Positions 31,282 through 34,196 of a stretch of 34,196 bases of DNA are shown piece by piece. The DNA lies in assembly GCA_049646585.1 (NCBI GenBank), contig JBARWC010000212.1:1-34196 (forward strand), in the 5' to 3' direction. How positions within the stretch are numbered: position 1 is the first letter of the stretch; each line of letters starts with the position of its first letter. The notes under the pieces are model-generated. The model did not search any database, was not told where the DNA came from, and saw only the letters and a program-made list of their open reading frames with translations. Source of the stretch: G025836975 sp049646585 (GTDB lineage: Bacteria; Pseudomonadota; Gammaproteobacteria; Burkholderiales; Burkholderiaceae_B). Both the position numbers and the translations under genes were made by a program.

Positions 31282-32741
31282 CGCGGCAGCGTGCTGCTTC
31301 CCATCAGGAACTGATCGACCGACCGCGCGCACTGGCGGCCTTCGCGTATGGCCCAGACCACCAGGGACTGTCCGCGCCGCATGTCGCCGGCGGCGAAAAC
31401 CTTGGCGACGTCGGTCGCATAGTCGTCGGTATTGGCCCGGGCATTGCCGCGCGCATCCAGGCCGACGCCGAAGGCGTCCAGCACCTTTTTGACCGGGGCC
31501 ACGAAGCCCATGGCCAGAAGCACGAGGTCGGCGGGCAGCTCGAACTGCGAGCCTTCGACTTCGCGCATCTTCATCTGGCCGGTGGCCTTGTCCTTGAACC
31601 ATTCCAGGCGGACGGCGACCAGTTTTTCCAGCTTGCCGTTCTTGCCATCGAACGATTTGGTGGCCACGGCCCAGTCCCGCTCGCAGCCTTCTTCGTGCGA
31701 TGAAGACGTGCGCAGTTTGAGCGGCCAGTAGGGCCAGGTCAGCGGCTTGTCCTCCACGTCGGGCGCCTTGGGCATCAGCTCGAACTGCGTAACCGAGGCC
31801 GCGCCCTGCCGGTTGCTGGTGCCGACGCAGTCCGAGCCGGTATCGCCGCCGCCGATCACGATGACGTGCTTGCCTTTGGCGGATATCTGCTTGCTCAGGT
31901 GATCGCCGTTGATGGTCTTGTTCTGCTGGCGCAGGAAGTCCATGGCGAAATGCACGCCGTGCAGTTCGCGTCCCGGCACGGGCAGGTCGCGCGGAGTTTC
32001 CGAACCGCCGGTCAGCACCACCGCGTCGAACTCTTCCTGCAACGACTCGGGCGTGCGCACGTTCAGGCCGTCCTCGGCATGCTCCTGCGCGCCCACATAG
32101 GTGGATGGGCAGAACTCCACGCCTTCGGCTTCCATCTGGGCCAGGCGGCGGTCGATATGCGTTTTTTCCAGCTTGAAGTCGGGAATGCCGTAGCGCAGCA
32201 GGCCGCCGATGCGATTGCTTTTCTCGAATACGGTGACGGAATGGCCGGCGCGGGCCAGTTGCTGCGCGCAGGCCAGGCCGGCCGGCCCCGAACCCACGAT
32301 GGCGACTTTCTTGCCGGTTTTCTTGCTGGGGGGCTGCGGCGTCACCCAGCCTTGTTCCCAGCCCTTGTCGATGATGGCGTGTTCCAGGGACTTGATGCCC
32401 ACGGGGTCGTTGTTGATGTTCAGCGTACAGGCCGCTTCGCAGGGCGCCGGACAGATGCGGCCGGTGAACTCGGGAAAGTTGTTGGTCGAGTGCAGCACGT
32501 CCAGGGCGCGGCGCCAGTCCTGCTTGTAGACCAGGTCGTTCCAGTCGGGGATGACGTTGTTGACCGGGCAGCCGTTGCTGCAAAACGGGATGCCGCAATC
32601 CATGCAGCGCGCGCCCTGTTGCTTGGCTTCGGCGTCGGTCAGGGTGTGGACGAATTCGCTCCAGTGCTTGACGCGCACGAGCGGCGCTTCATAGGTTTCT
32701 TTGACGCGTTGAAATTCAAGAAAGCCGGTGATCTTGCCCAT
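31278..32741 (-). CDS. gltD: Glutamate synthase (NADPH) small subunit
   Basis: A 487-residue GltD that takes electrons from NADPH via FAD and passes them through iron-sulfur clusters to GltB. The N-terminal cysteine clusters are intact (C46, C49, C54, C58 and C97, C101, C105). The FAD-binding glycine motif GSGPAG is at about 150-155 and the NADPH-binding GGGDTGSDC at about 297-305. A GGAAG lies just before the ATG. It follows gltB by 9 nt. Its stop codon shares CTAG with the stop of the convergent LysR gene, leaving no room for a terminator between them. Confidence 0.96.
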   Translation of the reverse strand: MGKITGFLEFQRVKETYEAPLVRVKHWSEFVHTLTDAEAKQQGARCMDCGIPFCSNGCPVNNVIPDWNDLVYKQDWRRALDVLHSTNNFPEFTGRICPAPCEAACTLNINNDPVGIKSLEHAIIDKGWEQGWVTPQPPSKKTGKKVAIVGSGPAGLACAQQLARAGHSVTVFEKSNRIGGLLRYGIPDFKLEKTHIDRRLAQMEAEGVEFCPSTYVGAQEHAEDGLNVRTPESLQEEFDAVVLTGGSETPRDLPVPGRELHGVHFAMDFLRQQNKTINGDHLSKQISAKGKHVIVIGGGDTGSDCVGTSNRQGAASVTQFELMPKAPDVEDKPLTWPYWPLKLRTSSSHEEGCERDWAVATKSFDGKNGKLEKLVAVRLEWFKDKATGQMKMREVEGSQFELPADLVLLAMGFVAPVKKVLDAFGVGLDARGNARANTDDYATDVAKVFAAGDMRRGQSLVVWAIREGRQCARSVDQFLMGSSTLPR

Positions 32742-32750
32742 TTTTCTTCC

Positions 32751-34196
<1,446 letters not shown>

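Overview
This window reads as chromosomal DNA of a high-GC betaproteobacterium of the order Burkholderiales, most likely family Alcaligenaceae (the Bordetella/Achromobacter/Pusillimonas side). This is judged from gene content and order: sspA-sspB beside a three-gene bc1 operon, a his-tat run fused to murA-ibaG and an mla operon, and a Bug-type (TctC) binding protein. The genus is inference. No rRNA, tRNA, CRISPR array, insertion sequence or prophage was seen, and no gene-free stretch reaches 300 bases.

Left edge (1-1284, + strand): the 3' part of an amino-acid-type ABC ATPase with altered catalytic motifs, then an HpcH/HpaI-type aldolase. From 1306 to 5577 (- strand): terminator, sspB, sspA, two hairpins, then petA-petB-petC for the cytochrome bc1 complex, with a promoter in the gap shared with mscL. 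mscL (+), a NIF3-family gene (-) and a membrane-anchored HtrA-type protease (+) follow. A perfect 14-bp bidirectional terminator separates the protease from tatC.

The central block (8222-18939, - strand) is one long co-oriented run of 16 genes. In transcription order: ABC-2 ATPase, ABC-2 permease, ibaG/bolA, murA, hisG, hisD, hisB, hisH, hisA, hisF, hisI, hisE, a HIT hydrolase, tatA, tatB, tatC. Many junctions are ATGA overlaps. hisC and hisZ are not in it, nor is any histidinol-phosphate phosphatase. Upstream and also on - is mlaF-mlaE-mlaD-mlaA-mlaC, the retrograde phospholipid transport system. It ends in a strong intrinsic terminator beside the ABC-2 ATPase start codon. No mlaB is present.

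Region 22829-31281 looks like an accessory islet between the mla operon and gltD-gltB. It holds a two-gene chromate-type transporter and a catabolic operon: a Bug solute-binding protein, an NDP-forming acyl-CoA synthetase, two crotonase-fold proteins and an aldehyde dehydrogenase. A LysR regulator is divergent from it. The gene set fits uptake and CoA-dependent side-chain degradation of an organic or aromatic acid; hydroxycinnamates are one possibility. The window closes with gltD and the C-terminal part of gltB (glutamate synthase), cut by the right edge.

Most of the window is conserved housekeeping sequence. I do not see a clear novel defence or mobile system. The more interesting points are the altered ABC ATPase, the missing mlaB and hisC, the terminator against the yadG-like start codon, a dyad between hisG and hisD, a hairpin between tatA and tatB, and the catabolic islet.
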